Positions 11,333 through 25,184 of a stretch of 64,000 bases of DNA are shown one piece after another. The DNA comes from Rachycentron canadum (lineage: Eukaryota > Chordata > Actinopteri > Carangiformes > Rachycentridae), in NCBI GenBank assembly GCA_038496675.1, contig CM076649.1, forward strand, positions 14,463,078 through 14,527,077, written 5' to 3'. Position 1 is the stretch's first letter. Each line of letters opens with the position of its first letter. Below the pieces are notes generated by a model that was not told the DNA's origin, did not search any database, and saw only the letters and a list, made by a program, of their open reading frames with translations. The translations under genes were made by a program, and so were the position numbers.

Positions 11333-14300
11333 TCACCCAAGCAAAGAGATGAACATGACCACACCCATGAACTGTGTGAAGAGGATGAGTGGAGTGAAGA
11401 AGGACCACACTGGCCACAGTGCTAAGTTGAAGCTGCGAGAAAGGGCAAACATTAATTACAAATATGCACAAATGTTTAATGAAAAAAGTTTGATAAGAAA
11501 CTACTAGTGTTTTTCCTCTTACACCATCATGTTTGGCAGCATCCAAACACAAAATAATTTTTTGCATTTGGCAGCTTCTCACTTTCTTCTAATCACTGAC
11601 TCCAATCAACCATGTGAATGTCACAAATTCACATGATCAAGATGTAACAAGGCAGATTGTCTGATCACAGGACAAAAAAAGCTTAATGGCCCATCAATCA
11701 ACACAACCGTTGAGCTTTGAGATGTCATAGATCAAATAAGAAGTATTAGTCAGGAATAATATGTTGATGGACAAGCTAACAGGACAATTTCTATTCACAG
11801 TTGATTAGTTAAGACATTAACTTTCACGGTTGTTTCCCTACTCAACCACAAACAATCACATAGTCCTTAAATGAATATTTGCAGCTGGTAAAAGCTCCAG
11901 GCAAAGGCCCCACCTTGTGCCGTGATGCGATGCAGATTAATTTTTAAATTTACCCTTAACTTGTCCTGGGCTTTACTGATGTAGAGACAGATGGATTTTT
12001 TACTTATTGTTATTTAAACAACATCTGAGTTTTTAAACTCTATCCCTTTGCAGAGTCTACAGATATCTTATCCCTTTATGCTTCAACAAAATAAAGGATG
12101 TGGCAATTTAGTGCAACCAAACTAAGAACACAAGGAGATTTATTTCAAACAGTCTTACGTGGGTTTAAAATATTACAGATGTTTTTTAATTATTATAGCT
12201 CTTCAGAAGGGAAAGGAGGACATGTGCATGTCAACACAGACCTATGAATATGTCTAATTAGACAAAACTCGGTGAAAACACCTTTGTTGAGTATACAAAG
12301 AGTATATAAGAACCTTGAGAGAAGAAAAAATCTGATACTAGGTCTTAATTGTTGATTAATGATTATTGGTTATTCTAGCATTGCAGAACCTCAGAATATT
12401 CCTTTATGAGACAGTAGAGAGCTGAAGAAAGGTCGGTGATATAAAAAGTCGAGCTTTTGGAAAGCCAAAGGCCCAAAGCTAAAAGGCAAACCTAAGACGG
12501 GCGAAAACACCACACCCTAGCCCAAATTCTCTTGTCTACTTTAGATCTAGGCATCTTTTTTCATAGTAATGACTGGGCCCCTTAGTTTAGACAATAGTGT
12601 GTGTGGCAGCAGTTGGGGAAGTGCCCTTTTGTGTTTCATCATGACATCGAAAAGTCTGCCAGATTTTGGATTTTTGAGGCAGATCCCAGTATCACTATAT
12701 CATCTCACCTCTCATCATGCACCCAGTTTAAAACAGTTAAATTAAGCACATTTAAAAGGGACAGGTATGGTATGTTAGGTGTCATTACAGTATAACTCTG
12801 ATGTTGTTATACAATGCTTAATTTCTAAAACAATGTCCTACCCTACTATTGTCCTATTACGACTCAGTTTGCTGTTTCACTCTGTTGTGTGTTTTACCTG
12901 AAAGATGCAGCAATAAAGGCTGCAGTGGTGAGGGGAGGAATGGCAGGGTACTCTAGGTCATAGTTCTGGATGCCTTTAAACCACTCCAGGTACACAATGC
13001 AAAACATGGCCAAAGACAGGCAGATCCCAAGGAGTACCAGGCCCACATTGAACCACCAACTAGAAAAAAAGGGGTGAAACCAGGACAATTAACAGCTATC
13101 ACTAAAGACTTACTGAAGCCATTCAAATACAAAGACAGTCTTGTTAACAATAGTACAATAAGCTTCCCAGTGGTATCAGATGGTTTATCTGTATCATTTA
13201 CCAGTGGTACCACTGAAAAAAAAAGAAAAAAAACAACATATTTTATGTTTTCCATGAGCAACCACCTTCAATAACAATACAGGATGTCATTACTGGAAAA
13301 TTAACATAAATCACAGTGGAATAATATTCTCATACTTATCCAATGTTTTACCTGATTAACCACAGACAACACTACCTGCTACCTGGTGTACTTGATTTAA
13401 TTTTGAGTGTTTATAACATAGGAAATAGAGAATGGATGAATTAGATCTGTAGGAAAATGAAAATTTTTGTGTTCCTTCCTAATTCTCAGTCACCTTTTGA
13501 TATCCTCGTTCTCCGTGATATGGCGGATGAAATCCACGTAGTAGGTCACACCTACAGATGCCACAATCCAGAAAATGGAGTGTCTGTTAATGCGAGGAAG
13601 AGGTTTGGCATCTTTTTCCTCCTGACCTGAAAGGTAAGAGAAATCCATCAATTCACTTTGAGAGCATGATTAATTTCTTGAGCGATCTAAGTAGAAAATA
13701 TATGGATTTGTAAGAAATCCACTTAATTCTTAGTCAATTCACATCCACGTAAATATTTGACTACAGTCTTGAAGTGCTTAACCACCAAGACATCAGACAT
13801 CTGGCACATTAGTGGTTCAACACTAACACATATGTATAACTCAAAGTAAACTAAATACAAACAAGTACAGTGTAGTGCAGCAGAGGTTAGAGAATGGTCT
13901 ATAATTTACTACCAAACATGAGATTTGTCTTGCCCTAACAGAATATGCTAAATCCCCACCTTTCAGTTTTAAGGAGCTTTTGAGGTGAAACTGATAGTTT
14001 TCTTTGAGATAATCTTACTTCTCAGAAAGCCATTAATCTCTATAATTTACTGGTTGATTAAACATATCAGAGCCTGTTGTTGGCTGCTGAAATGCTTCAG
14101 CATGCTGGACTGCTCTGTGCAGGGTTCACGATGAACTCCACGCCTCAAACAGTTGGCTTACATCTTTAATGTTATGCCCTGAGGTCGAGCTTGCATGCAA
14201 GATACACAGTGGCAAGTCACCTTGCCAGAAGGACGACTGATGGTATGGAATACATGCAGCCATTTATATGAAAGAGATGAACACTTTCAGACAACTAGAC

Positions 14301-14935
14301 AAATGTGTATAACAGTTACTGGCAAAGAGATGACCCATGGACTGGGGACAGCGTGCGAGTAAAGTTTCACTGTACTATGTTGCTGAGCTGACACAGCATT
14401 TACTCACAGTCAAAACAATCAAGAATTGCTGGATTTCTGCCACTGGGGTCCTCGAAGTTGGACAATTGTCCACTGTACAGGCTACCTACATGCATTGCAT
14501 TATATTGCAATAATTTTAGCTAAGGGTTTCTAATGCACTGCCAATTGAGTGTATGTATTTCATACATCTTGAAAGGAGCAATCGGCTTTTTATAGTCCAG
14601 AGGAAGGAAAACCTCAAGTTGTTGAAAACGATGCTGACAACAAAGTTGCCATTTAACAGACTGAACCATAAAGATAAGCTACTTTTCTGATGTGAGGTTT
14701 AGCTTCAGTTTAGCCAGAAAGCTGTGTTTATGTCACGAAGAGTAAGGATGTTTACCCCCAAACCACTGAACTACGTAACGTTAGTACCGTGCTAACAGCG
14801 TTAACGTTGGCCGACGTAATGTTTCTGAGCCTTACTTTTTTCATCTTCGTCACCCGACGTCGCCGTTTGCATGAGAAGCTCCGCGTTTCTCTTAAATCGG
14901 TTCCGCAACGTTGCCAGCTCACTGTCGTTAAGCAT
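11333..14935 (-). CDS. tmem128: Transmembrane protein 128, four coding exons
   Basis: TMEM128 is a small four-pass membrane protein of poorly known function, thought to be in the endoplasmic reticulum. Coding exons in transcript order are 14935-14836, 13626-13494, 13059-12898 and 11432-11333. All junctions are GT-AG and phases agree, giving 164 codons (human about 165). The protein starts MLNDSELATLRNRFKR and has an acidic-basic linker (DEDEK...). A conserved PLPRINRHSIFW segment opens TM1, followed by VTYYVDF. TM2 contains the CIVYLEW motif, then come YPAIPPLTTAAFIAA and a last helix ending FISLLG. There is no signal peptide. The 5' end lies in DNA with several GTTAAC/TAACGTTAG motifs. It is flanked by otop1 and lyar, both on the same strand, as in human 4p16. 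Confidence 0.95.
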
Positions 14936-17803
14936 CGTGTTGGTGTTATCATTAACTGGTGTTGACTGTTGTCATTAGAAGCTAAAAGCTAAATGCTAAC
15001 GAGTAATTAGCCGGCACGCCCTCATCGAGTCAGAGTCGCTTTTTTATGACGCACTAGGAAGTGAGAGTTGTAGTTCTGGTGTTGTGTTAAAATTTGATAA
15101 ATGTCAAGGTATAGAAAACAATATAAACAAATGAAAAGAAACCAACACAATCAAACAGGCATATTTAAACATATAAAATACTATTTATCGTATTAATTGT
15201 ATTATTAAAGTTAAATTATATTATAGAGATGGTCTCAATTTTTTTTTCTGACTATCTAGTAAAGTCAGTTTTTATTTTCAATTCTTTTTAATCTTTTGAA
15301 GTAATTGTGCAAATGAATTAACTAAATTGATATGATCCACCAGGTGACAGCAATGTTTTCCTCCATTTACATGTACAAATTCAAAACCTGGCTAAGAGTA
15401 GCAGGTTAGTCAATATCAAACTCACACTGTTAGCATGAGCATTATGCTAACATTAGCATTATAAAATATTACGACATCAAATCTTTTCAAAAGGGATGTG
15501 TTATTGTTAGTATGGTTGATAATCTGTACTCTAATGCAGAAACCCCATGACAGGTACAGTCATATGGGATGAATAGCATAGTTCGTAAGTGTGTTCCTGA
15601 AGGGACATATTGACACAAACAGCATTACACAAACTGGACCACTGGCCTGGGAAAAATATTTCCTAAAAAGGGTGAGTCAGGATATTTTCACCAAAAAGTC
15701 TGATCAGGCAGATTTTCTCCCATCCTTCATAAACTTTGCAGAATGCATAGTCACTGGCTGTTTTCCAAAGATTATCTTGAATGTCTACCTTTACATAGCG
15801 CTGGCAAGAATCTGACACTGCTGATACCTTTGTCCTATTTCTAAAAACTTTCAACAAGGCAAAAACAGGCCATGTGCAGTGAAGAAAAGTGAATAATACT
15901 TTATTGTTGGCTGCTAATACTCATTCTGCATGTCAGGAGGAAAACAGTCACAACTTTCCATGTTTGTCCTACATTTATGTTATCATATGGATCTAATGCA
16001 GGATAATGCAACAGCCCTGAAACAAATACTACCATCATTAATTAGCGTGTTCAGCTTTTGGGAAAAGTATTTTTGGAGCCAGTAATTTATGGTGCTGAAT
16101 TGTATTGCTTTATTCTGAGATGTCACTAATATGCAACTACCCTTGTTTATACTAACTGAATAAACTGGACCAACAGTTCCTGTTTCTGTGTTACCTCAGA
16201 CTCTGAGATGCAACCCTTAGAAGTTTGGTTCTTAGTCATATGATTAGTAAAAGCAGTAATACCTGGTAAGTACTGCTGGATCACACCATAAGCACCATAC
16301 AATAGGTGTATTCACTGCAGTACCATTAGTTTTATGTACTACTAAACTAACTACTAAAATTGACTATGTAATGTCTTTTGAACGCCAATATGCAATATTA
16401 CATTGTAGTGTATCAAGTTAAAATTATAAATAAAAATATTTAAAAAAAAATACAGTTATTGTATTGTAGATGCTAATGCAACAGTCCTGTTGCATTATTA
16501 GTGTATCTGATATTATGTAGTCAATTTATATCTCTACCTCTTGGTAGAGAAGGCTGATTTCAGAAAATTGTCTAATTAATATCAGATAAATAGTAATATC
16601 AAATATAAGTTTCCAAAGAGTAACTGACATTAGCCACTATGAGCTAACAATCATATCAGCTATCAAGGCTGAAGCATTAAAAATCTGTGTATATTGAAAC
16701 AAGAAAAAGTGCCTTTTATTTCTTATGAATTAACTTTTTATTTCTAAGACAAAAAAGCATTTCTTTCAGAAGCTGCAGTCGCTATTTAAAGCCCAAGGTA
16801 TCAATTTAGTTGAAAAATACATTGTTCAGATAGCTATAGCTGCCATTAAGATCAGAGCTCTGGGATGAAACTGTCCCAGGCAAAACATACTGACCACACA
16901 GTTCATTCTGTAATATGTAATGACAGAAATGCAATGTTGATCTGCCAACCCAGATTTGTTTTACAACAGTAAAGACAAGCTTAGTTTCAGCTGTTCTGGG
17001 TATCCTGTGGGGTGTGGATTAAGACAAAGCTTCAAGGAATACCGAGTCCCACCGAGGACTAGGAAACACCATTTTAATACTACAAACTTGAGTAACAGCT
17101 TGACTAATACCCAAAGTATGCAATATACAATTACAGGTAAGCAGTGTGATGAATGAGCATCAGTGTTAAACCTGCTAGGATTAGCAGAGTTTCATAAAGC
17201 TGGGCAGATTTCCTTCTGTTGCTCCTCCTGAGTGTGTGTGTGCGTGCGTGTGTGTGTGTGTATAAAGGGTACAGAGGCTGCTCATTCTAGTGGTGGAAAA
17301 ATCAGACAGCATTAAAACTTCACCTGAGGCTGACACCAAGCATCTTGCTTCTATGGAGCTTCTGTGTCCCTGGCCAAGTGAACCCCGTTCGGGGTGCCGA
17401 GGAATGTGCATTAGCTTCGTCCCGTGTGAGAGTCAAATTCACCTCAGGTGCACCTTTCCTGTTTCCCTTCCCCCACTCCAACATCCAATCCCACAGATAA
17501 GGTGCCATTTCCCAGCCTTACCGTGGGCTTGGAATGTAGGAGAGCAACCATCTATCACAATCATTTTATACATTAAGCAGCACTGACATGTTCCAGGGTA
17601 ATTTCTAAAACTCATATTGAGTAGGCTCACTGCAATCAAGAACAAGACAGATACTTAAATTGTAAAATGATTTAATCTTTGAGATTAAGTCATCTGTATA
17701 AAAACATCTACAGGAGGATGACAGACAACATTATGGTCTTTACATTTTAAAAGTCTATGAACAACATACATTTCACGTCAGAGGGTGATAAGGATAAACA
17801 GAT
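14936..17803. other. Intergenic tmem128-lyar, no genes recognised
   Basis: The left end is the tmem128 promoter/5' UTR with GCTAAC and TTAGCC motifs (14995-15012). The rest is AT-rich without recognisable exons. A GC-richer unique block at about 17290-17540 lies 260-510 bp downstream of the lyar stop and may be regulatory or 3' UTR. The 98-codon frame over it has no known family. Confidence 0.5.
17229..17261. repeat. (GT)n microsatellite
   Basis: About 30 bp of GT dinucleotides interrupted by GC units, downstream of lyar. Confidence 0.9.
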
Positions 17804-20242
17804 CTACTTTACAAGTTTAACTCTCTCTTTCAGAACTCTAAACTTTGGGTTGTTGTTGATTTTCTTGTTGAATAGTGCTAGGATCTCCTCCTCTGTTTTA
17901 AAATTTCCATCACCAGCGAAAGAGTAGTAAGCTGCCAAAACCTGTGAAAGAGGAATAAGCTTTTAAAATCACATCAAACCAAAGACAGGACTTACTTTCA
18001 AATAATATTCATTAGAAGAACATATTGGGTTTAGAAGTCAGAAGTCAGTTGGATGCTGCGCAAACAAAGAACTGTAGACTCATGCACACAGTAATGAAAA
18101 CACTCCACTCCTCACCTTCTTCCTTAGTTTCTTCACTGGCAGTTCCTGGTCAGGTGAGTCTCTCAGTACTGCCTTGATATTCCCCTTCCAGTTGAATTTG
18201 CCTGCAAGTTGATCAGAACCATAAATTGGCCTTTGGTATGGAAAATGTTTACTGAGGGAATATTTTATTGAGGGTTTTCTTACTGTCACCAAAAACAACA
18301 CTGACCCCTGGTGGCTTCACTTTTTTAACTATGACTTTATCTACTAAGGGAATTAATTTAAACAATGTTACCTTTAGAAACTGCTTGATCCTCAGTCTCC
18401 TCTGACATATCTATAGCAGCAACTGCTGCTGTTTCATCCACTGGAAAAAGGAGGATAATATAATTATATAGTAACTTAAATCCTGATGTGTCTACATTTT
18501 CCACTTAAAATAGGGTTAGGTGTAATAAAGGGGACATTGGGTCGTAATTATAAATAAACCATCTTTTAAATACATGAACATAAGTGTCAATGTGAAGGTG
18601 AACACTAGTATTTGATTTCCTCAGAATTTTAATTGTTTTCTAAATGCACTTTGCAAAGTTGCCAAACGTGGCCATTTCACATTGTAAGTGAACTACTATA
18701 AACAATTTATTGAGAGTAAAACACCATGTGTTAACCTTCAGAAAAATGTCTGACTTACGCTTTGTTTTCTTGCTGGACGTTTCATTGTCAACATTGTGTC
18801 CATTCTGCTCTTCATCTCCGTCCTCTTCACAGTTGCGCTTTCTCTTCTTGTCTTTTTTTTTCTTGCCTCCCTGCTCCTCATCTGGCTCTTGTGTGACTGT
18901 TTTTTCTGCACCTTTCACAGCTTTCCCATTCTTCTGCTGACGGGCCTCTTTACGCTCCCGTTTGTTCAGCTTCTTCTTCTCAACATGTGGCTGGCCATTC
19001 TGCTTTTCATTTCTATTAGTATCCACTTTGACTGCAGCCACTGTCTGGTCATCTTTATTCTGTTGGGGGCCTTCGGGGGTCTGTCAGATTGTTGATGGGG
19101 AATTAAAAAAATCAGTTTTGGTACTGGAACCACAGGAGTTATTTTTAATTATTGCCAATGTCTCTGTCAAGGTCAGAACTGCATACCATTTACCTAAAAC
19201 ACTGTAAAGAGGCTCTGCTGCATTACTACTTTATTAAGGCAAAACCTGAGAAGCTGACAATTACACCAACTGGTTTCTTTTGGAAGTATTAATTTGTATG
19301 AGAATTACATGGCAACATCTGAATTTAAGGATAGGACAATCATTCTAGTAATGTATATCTAAACCATATATGATATTACCTGGATGAAAAATAAATATTT
19401 GCAACATGTGTTAACACTTATCTCCAATTCATTTTAGAGCTAAGTGTTGCATTTAAATTGGATTTGATACATGAAGTGAACTAACTAGCACTGCTCATCA
19501 ATCTTATCTGCTCTATGCTGACAGACACCAACCAATATGCAGAAGGAAAAAGCCAAACAAGCAACAACAGAGTAACCTTTAAGCAGAGGAACTTACATTG
19601 TCAGCTGCAGCAAGGATGTCCCAGACTTCATCATGAAGACTGGTGTTGGCTATTTTAAGACTGTTTCTCATCCAGTTCTGAAACTTGGCCTTCTTTCTTG
19701 GGACATTATCATACGTACTGACTTGTCTGAGCACATCCTTAAGCTTTGCACTAACTCCAGGTTTGTTCATGGCTTCATTGATTCTCTTGAGAAAAAAAAA
19801 CATCGTTAGATATTAACTGACACATATAAAACGTTTTTTTCACATAAACGAGTCTCATTTTACCTGGATCCACTGCTGCTGTTTCACGTCTCCTTTGTTC
19901 GCCTTGGCCTCGTAACCTTTGCCTCCATACTTCTGATCTTCACTGATACATTTGTTGTGGTTCTTGTAGTCATCACCCCTGTTCAACAGGTGCAGAGAAA
20001 CAACATTGCAATATCCCTTTGGGATTTAACAATCATCCAATTCCATCAATGCATGACCGCGAGATTATGGGTTAAGTGAATAAACAGTTCTGGAGAAGAC
20101 AGTAAACACCCGGTCGTTACCAGAAATCTTTCCCACAGTCGATGCAGGACAGCACCTGGCAGCCTCGGCACATGCCCACATGTTTATCAACCTGAGCTTT
20201 TTTCAGGGATTCACCGCACGCGTTGCAGGTGAAAAACACCAT
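17804..20242 (-). CDS. lyar: Cell growth-regulating nucleolar protein LYAR, seven coding exons
   Basis: LYAR is a nucleolar zinc-finger protein linked to ribosome biogenesis, rRNA processing and cell proliferation. Coding exons in transcript order are 20242-20121, 19978-19864, 19785-19597, 19080-18759, 18440-18372, 18201-18116 and 17941-17804. All junctions are GT-AG with matching phases, giving 346 codons. The N-terminus MVFFTCNACGESLKKAQ... carries the LYAR-type C2HC zinc fingers, ending in CIDCGKDFWGDDY. The middle has the NVPRKKAKFQNWM motif and then a long Lys/Glu-rich low-complexity region (exon 4), typical of nucleolar proteins. The last two exons code the conserved KFNWKGNIKAVL...KKLRKKV and FNKKI...KLVK C-terminus. 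It is divergent from zbtb49, with about 1.07 kb between start codons. The protein is shorter than human (379) because the charged middle region is shorter. Confidence 0.95.
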
Positions 20243-21310
20243 TTTGAAAGACAAGTGTAAACCGAGGTGACCCAAACTCAACTCAGGTCTAGGGCCGAAA
20301 CTAACGACACGGACGGTTCAAACGACACAGGTAAAATCTCCACGCCAAGACGAGACCCGGTCGGGCACGGCGCTGATACGAGCTAACGTTAGCCGAGGGG
20401 AGGCCGGTAACGTTACCCGTAGATTGCACGAGTTCAAATAAACCGACAGCGGGAGCCAAGGCGCCGTTTGTCCGAGCATATAAATGCGGCGAGTCGCGGC
20501 GTTAAACTCGTTTCGCTTCAAAACCGCATGAGAAATCAACGCGGGTCTTGCTCTTTTCCATCCGTGCAAACTTTTCAAAACACACGTGACCACACCGACA
20601 CTCGGGAGCCACATTATTCGTCTTCCGTGGGAAAATGGAGCCAAAGAAAACTTCATACCCGAGTGAAGCAGAATAACGTCCAAACGTTTTGTCTCTCTTA
20701 AATTGAAAGGTTATTTCAGCACGTTAGTTAAACCCCATGTTCAAGTTAATACATTTTACACAGTCATACTACTACACACCTTCAATGCCTTCTTGTTATT
20801 TCTCGTTATCTGTTTCATGTTTAGGCGGATTGAATTACAAGCTGCACCAGGAAGTGACGCAACGTTATGTGACTGGAAAAGTGACCGATCATCCAAATAA
20901 AAGGTGGTAATCTTTAATATAGGTCTGGACTTATCTTTATCACTAACGACACGAAGCTGGATATATTTAGGACTTTCGGTTTGTCTCAGTTTGACGCGGA
21001 CTCGCCGCTGTGGTTTAGTTAGCATAGCTTTGTTGTTCACTCGTTAGCAATTTTCGTCCAATTTTTGCCTGGGTGGTCTCGCAGCCCAGACAGTGGATTC
21101 TGCGCGGTCGTTGAATTATGTATATGAATATAACCATTTAAAAGATGTTGCCAGCTCTCGCTTGCTTCATTTCTAATCGGGTTCCATTTGAAAGAGAAGC
21201 TGGGCGGAGGAATAATTAACTCACATGAATGACTTTCTTTTCTTTTTCCTTTCTTTGCCTAGCTCTTTGATGGAGAAGTTGGAGCTGAGTGTTTCAGCAG
21301 CTGAGTGACC
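20243..21310. promoter_or_regulatory. Divergent lyar/zbtb49 promoter region
   Basis: The two start codons face away from each other across 1,068 bp. The lyar side is CpG-rich and holds two palindromes, GCTAACGTTAGC (20382-20393) and GTAACGTTAC (20407-20416). GTTAGC also occurs at 21018 and 21043 on the zbtb49 side. A polypyrimidine tract and AG at 21261-21262 look like the acceptor of the zbtb49 exon that carries the start codon, implying an upstream non-coding exon in this interval. Confidence 0.6.
21270..21308 (+). promoter_or_regulatory. Upstream ORF of zbtb49 (12 codons)
   Basis: An ATG at 21270 opens a 12-codon frame (starting MEKLELSV) whose TGA ends at 21308, two bases before the main ATG at 21311. 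It lies inside the presumed first coding exon, because the acceptor AG is at 21261-21262, so mature mRNA should contain it. The near-abutting stop and start suggest that translation of zbtb49 may depend on leaky scanning or reinitiation. Confidence 0.6.
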
Positions 21311-23038
21311 ATGGACACTCTGTCCAGCCACAGCTCCTACCTCCTGCAGCAGCTCCAGGAGCAGAGGATCCAGGGGCTGCTGTGTGACTGCATGCTGGTG
21401 GTCAAAGGTGTCTGCTTCAAAGCCCACAAAAATGTCCTGGCTGCTTTCAGCTCCTATTTCAGGTGCCTCTCCATTTTTATATGTGTAATCTAGTGGCACG
21501 CCAGTGAATCTGTGTGGATATTCATTCCTGTCCCTTTTGATCTTTTCAGGACTTTGTTCCAAAATTCACCTAGTCAGAAGAATGAGGTGTTTAACTTGGT
21601 TATCCAGGATGTCAGTGGCATTGGTCAAATATTGGACTACATGTACACCTCCCACCTCGACATCAACCAAGATAATGTACAAGCGCTCCTGGACATCGCT
21701 CAGTGCTTGCAGGTTCCAAATGTGCAGAGTATGTGTAATGCTTTTCTTAAGCCTTGTCCTCCACCAGTGGAAATCCCATCATTTCCTCTCCCAGGCATGC
21801 TGAGCTCTGAGCATGACTGCCTCTTAGGGAGCAGCCTTCCTCATGACGTTGACCTCCACTGTCCCTCTGAAGCACAGAGGCCGGGCATCAGCAATGATGT
21901 GGACCACACCAAAAGGCTGCCAGTTTCTGTCCCAAATAGCAACTCAAACTGTGACACAGCCAGCAGCACTCAGGCACCTGTGGAAAAACAGTTAGTTCAT
22001 GGCTACAAGCTCCGTAACTTCTACAGCAAGCAGTACTTCAAACAAACTGCAATTCAGACTAACAATGCAGCCTCAAATCAAGGCCCAGGTCCTTTGGTGG
22101 TGATGGAAGAGCAGCAGTGTCAGCTGGGGGTCAGCCAGGGATGCAACAGCACACCTGCATGCTCAGGAAACACAGTCCAGCCAAACCCTCCCAGTATATC
22201 TGTGGCAGTAGAAAAGAACCCTGTTTCCTCTTTGACACCCTCAGAAAATTTAAACACTCCCAACTCTGACTCAGCAGACTCCATGCTCAACAGGCCAGTG
22301 CGCCCAAAGAAGGCTGTGTACTTGAAAAAGTACAACTACCTGAGGTCACAGAAGGCTTTGGAGGAGATGTGTGCTGAATCTGTGAGTGAACCCGTCCTCA
22401 GCTGTCCCAAAGAGAGTCATCAAGAAGAGTCTTTGGTCCAGACTGAAACTCCAGACGTTCCAGTTGAGGGCACTGCTGCAGGTGGGGAGAAGGTTCCTGA
22501 GATGGTGACGGATGGACAACATCCCAGTCCTCCACCTGTGACCCAAGAGGAGCAAAATCTGAAAACGGTGCCAGAGCCGCAGCAGCAGACAGGACACAAG
22601 CAGTATTGCTGTGATGTGTGTGGAAAGATTTTCAAACACCCAAGCAACCTGGAGCTGCACAAGCGCTCACATACTGGTATTTGCAGTTTATAATATGCCC
22701 TTGACATACAATGACACATTTTAGTTAAACCGATTGTTTTGTGGGATTCATGATATTAAATTTATCAGATCCAGATCTTTATTTCTTGTTGCAGGCGAGA
22801 AGCCCTTTCAGTGTAATGTATGTGGGAGAAACTTCTCGCAGGTACAGTTTGATGTATTTTTCTGGTTTGGTAGAGATGTTGTTGGGTGGTCAGATTATAT
22901 TGAGATATGTTTGTGAATTTTGTTTTACAGGCTGGAAATCTACAGACCCATTTGCGGCGACATTCTGGAGAGAAACCGTACATCTGTGAGTTATGTGGTA
23001 AAAGGTTAAGTATCTCCTATTAATACCTATTAATTCAT

Positions 23039-23085
<47 letters not shown>

Positions 23086-25184
23086 GTTATTTATGTTTTA
23101 TTTCCTTTCCCCTATTTAAGTTTTTGTTAAATTTATGCATGTATTTTGTAGTTTGCTGCTGATTCTATATTTGTATGACTGCCTTTACATACCAACCAAG
23201 TTTACCAAGTTTACATACCAACATTAGCATTAACAGTTGTTTGCTTACCAGTCCAGAAGAAAAGTTGCAAGTTCAACATCAAACTTAATTCCCTTCATCA
23301 CTAAGAGCTGTCTCCAGTGGTGGAAAGCAACTCTCATCTTTTGGTTTTAGTTCTGTCACTTATTTTCTTCTGCTGAAGTTAGCATGCTAATTAGCTAGCT
23401 CCAGCCTGGTAGGCCCATCTTATCACTATCCAATACTGAGCCACTGTAGCATCCAGTCTACCTGAAGAAGTAGTAGCAGTATTATGTCCTCTTTTGTTAT
23501 GAATGAAACATTGACTGAGGATCTTGCCAAGACTGGTAACATAACAGCTGTTAATGCTAATGTTGGTTATGCACCAATAGCAAAACTTACAAATAGCTCC
23601 TTTTAATTTAGAGGCAATAGTAAAGAATTTGTGGTGATAACTTACTGGGTTAACTGAATGAGTTCCTACAATATTCTTCTGTTTCCAGTTTTACTGCATC
23701 TGGGGATGTCCATCGTCACAAAGTGGTCCACACAGGAGAGAAGCCACATCTTTGTGATATATGTGGTCGAGGTACGTGACATTACACAAGACCTAATAAT
23801 CTATACTTAGTTGTAATGATCTCATTTAAAAGGCATTAAAACACTAAACACCAGCTTGCACAATTTACAGAGATTCAGTTTGGAAAATTGTGACACATTT
23901 TGCGTTAATGAGATTGGTATTTCACTCTGTGTACATGTTTATAACTCAGGATTTAACAACTTGAGCAATCTGAAGGAGCACAAGAGGACTCATGCGACAG
24001 ACAAGACATTCACCTGTGACCAGTGTGGAAAATCTTTCAACACACACAGAAAGCTCCTGAAGCACAAGGCTCGCCATGCTGGAGAAAAACCACACAGCTG
24101 TGCCACCTGTGGTAAGGTTTTATGTTTACAACTGTCAGTTATACATGAGAAAATTGCTTAAAAAGAACATTAGGGGAGAATTTCCTTAAATATTTTCACT
24201 TCCCAAGCATTATGCAAGCTATCAGATATGAATGTGAGATATTTAATAATTTCCTGCAGTGGTGCTACTCTCTTCTCAGAATGGTTATTTGGCACCAGAT
24301 AATGTGGAATGACGTTTTTACCTGCAAATGTGAAGGCATAAAAATGCATTTACACAAACCATATAAGGTTCATCACCCAATGTTTACTAATACTTTACTT
24401 TTGAATTCTATGGGGACTGTAGCCAATGTATGCAGTGTTTTACATTCAGTTTGTGTCCTTAATAAACACAGGGAAGTGCTTTATTGGCTCAGGGGACCTG
24501 CAGCGTCACATACGTTCCCACACCGGTGAGAAACCCTACATCTGTAATGCCTGTGGAAAAAGCTTCACCCGCTCTGCTATGTTGAGGAGACACAGTGACG
24601 TGCACTGCAAAGGGGCTCCAGCTGGCAGTCCAGTGGCTGACAACTCTGAGCAGATGCGCAGTTCAGACGGAGCAGCCTCATTCTCTAAACCTGTCAGCAA
24701 CAGTAAACCTCCTGCCTCCAGTGAGCAGAATTTCTCCACTATGATGCCCCACACAGAGCTAGACAAAACCTCAGCACCTACTACTTCACCACCACATATA
24801 GAGACTCCTTCTCCCAGCATGCATCTCAGCCCAGCTTCCACCCCCACACCTCTTCCAGAGCTGCGCTCGCTGGTACCGCATCACCTCCTCTCCTCCAACC
24901 ACCAGGAGAGAAGTGACCACATGAAGTTGGCCAAACCTCACCTGGCTCAGGAGGCTGTGTATGGTCCGTATGTGGAGAATGGGAATATGTCAGTGGAGAT
25001 GGGCAGAGGTCTGTTGGGGAGGCCCTACCTGCCTCCGACCGACAATCAGTGCAGTTCATTTACATCTTCCAGCAGGCCCAATACTGGCTCCTACAGGTCC
25101 AGTGAAGGCCAGTTTATTTCAAGTGTAACTCTGTGGGGCCTGGCAATGAAAACTCTGCAGAATGACAGTGAAATGGAGCAATAA
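21311..25184 (+). CDS. zbtb49: Zinc finger and BTB domain-containing protein 49, seven coding exons
   Basis: ZBTB49 is a BTB/POZ zinc-finger transcription factor; the human protein activates CDKN1A and restrains the cell cycle. Exons are 21311-21462, 21550-22676, 22795-22841, 22931-23004, 23689-23771, 23950-24111 and 24472-25184. Phases agree, giving 785 codons (human 765). The BTB domain is at about residues 15-120 (QQLQEQRIQGLLCDCMLVV, then KNVLAAFSSYF). A poorly conserved middle region follows, with the YKLRNFYSKQY motif. Seven C2H2 fingers at about 403-593 mostly have TGEKP-type linkers, and the C-terminus is the conserved MTLWGLAMKTLQN-like end (here VTLWGLAMKTLQN). The exon 6 donor is taken as TGTG/GTAAGG at 24111 because only this keeps finger 6 intact. 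The start has a good context (GACCATGG). A 12-codon uORF precedes it. Confidence 0.96.
23038..23086. repeat. (TA)n(CA)n microsatellite in zbtb49 intron 4
   Basis: About 35 bp of TA dinucleotides followed by CACACACA, shortly after the intron donor at 23005. Confidence 0.92.
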
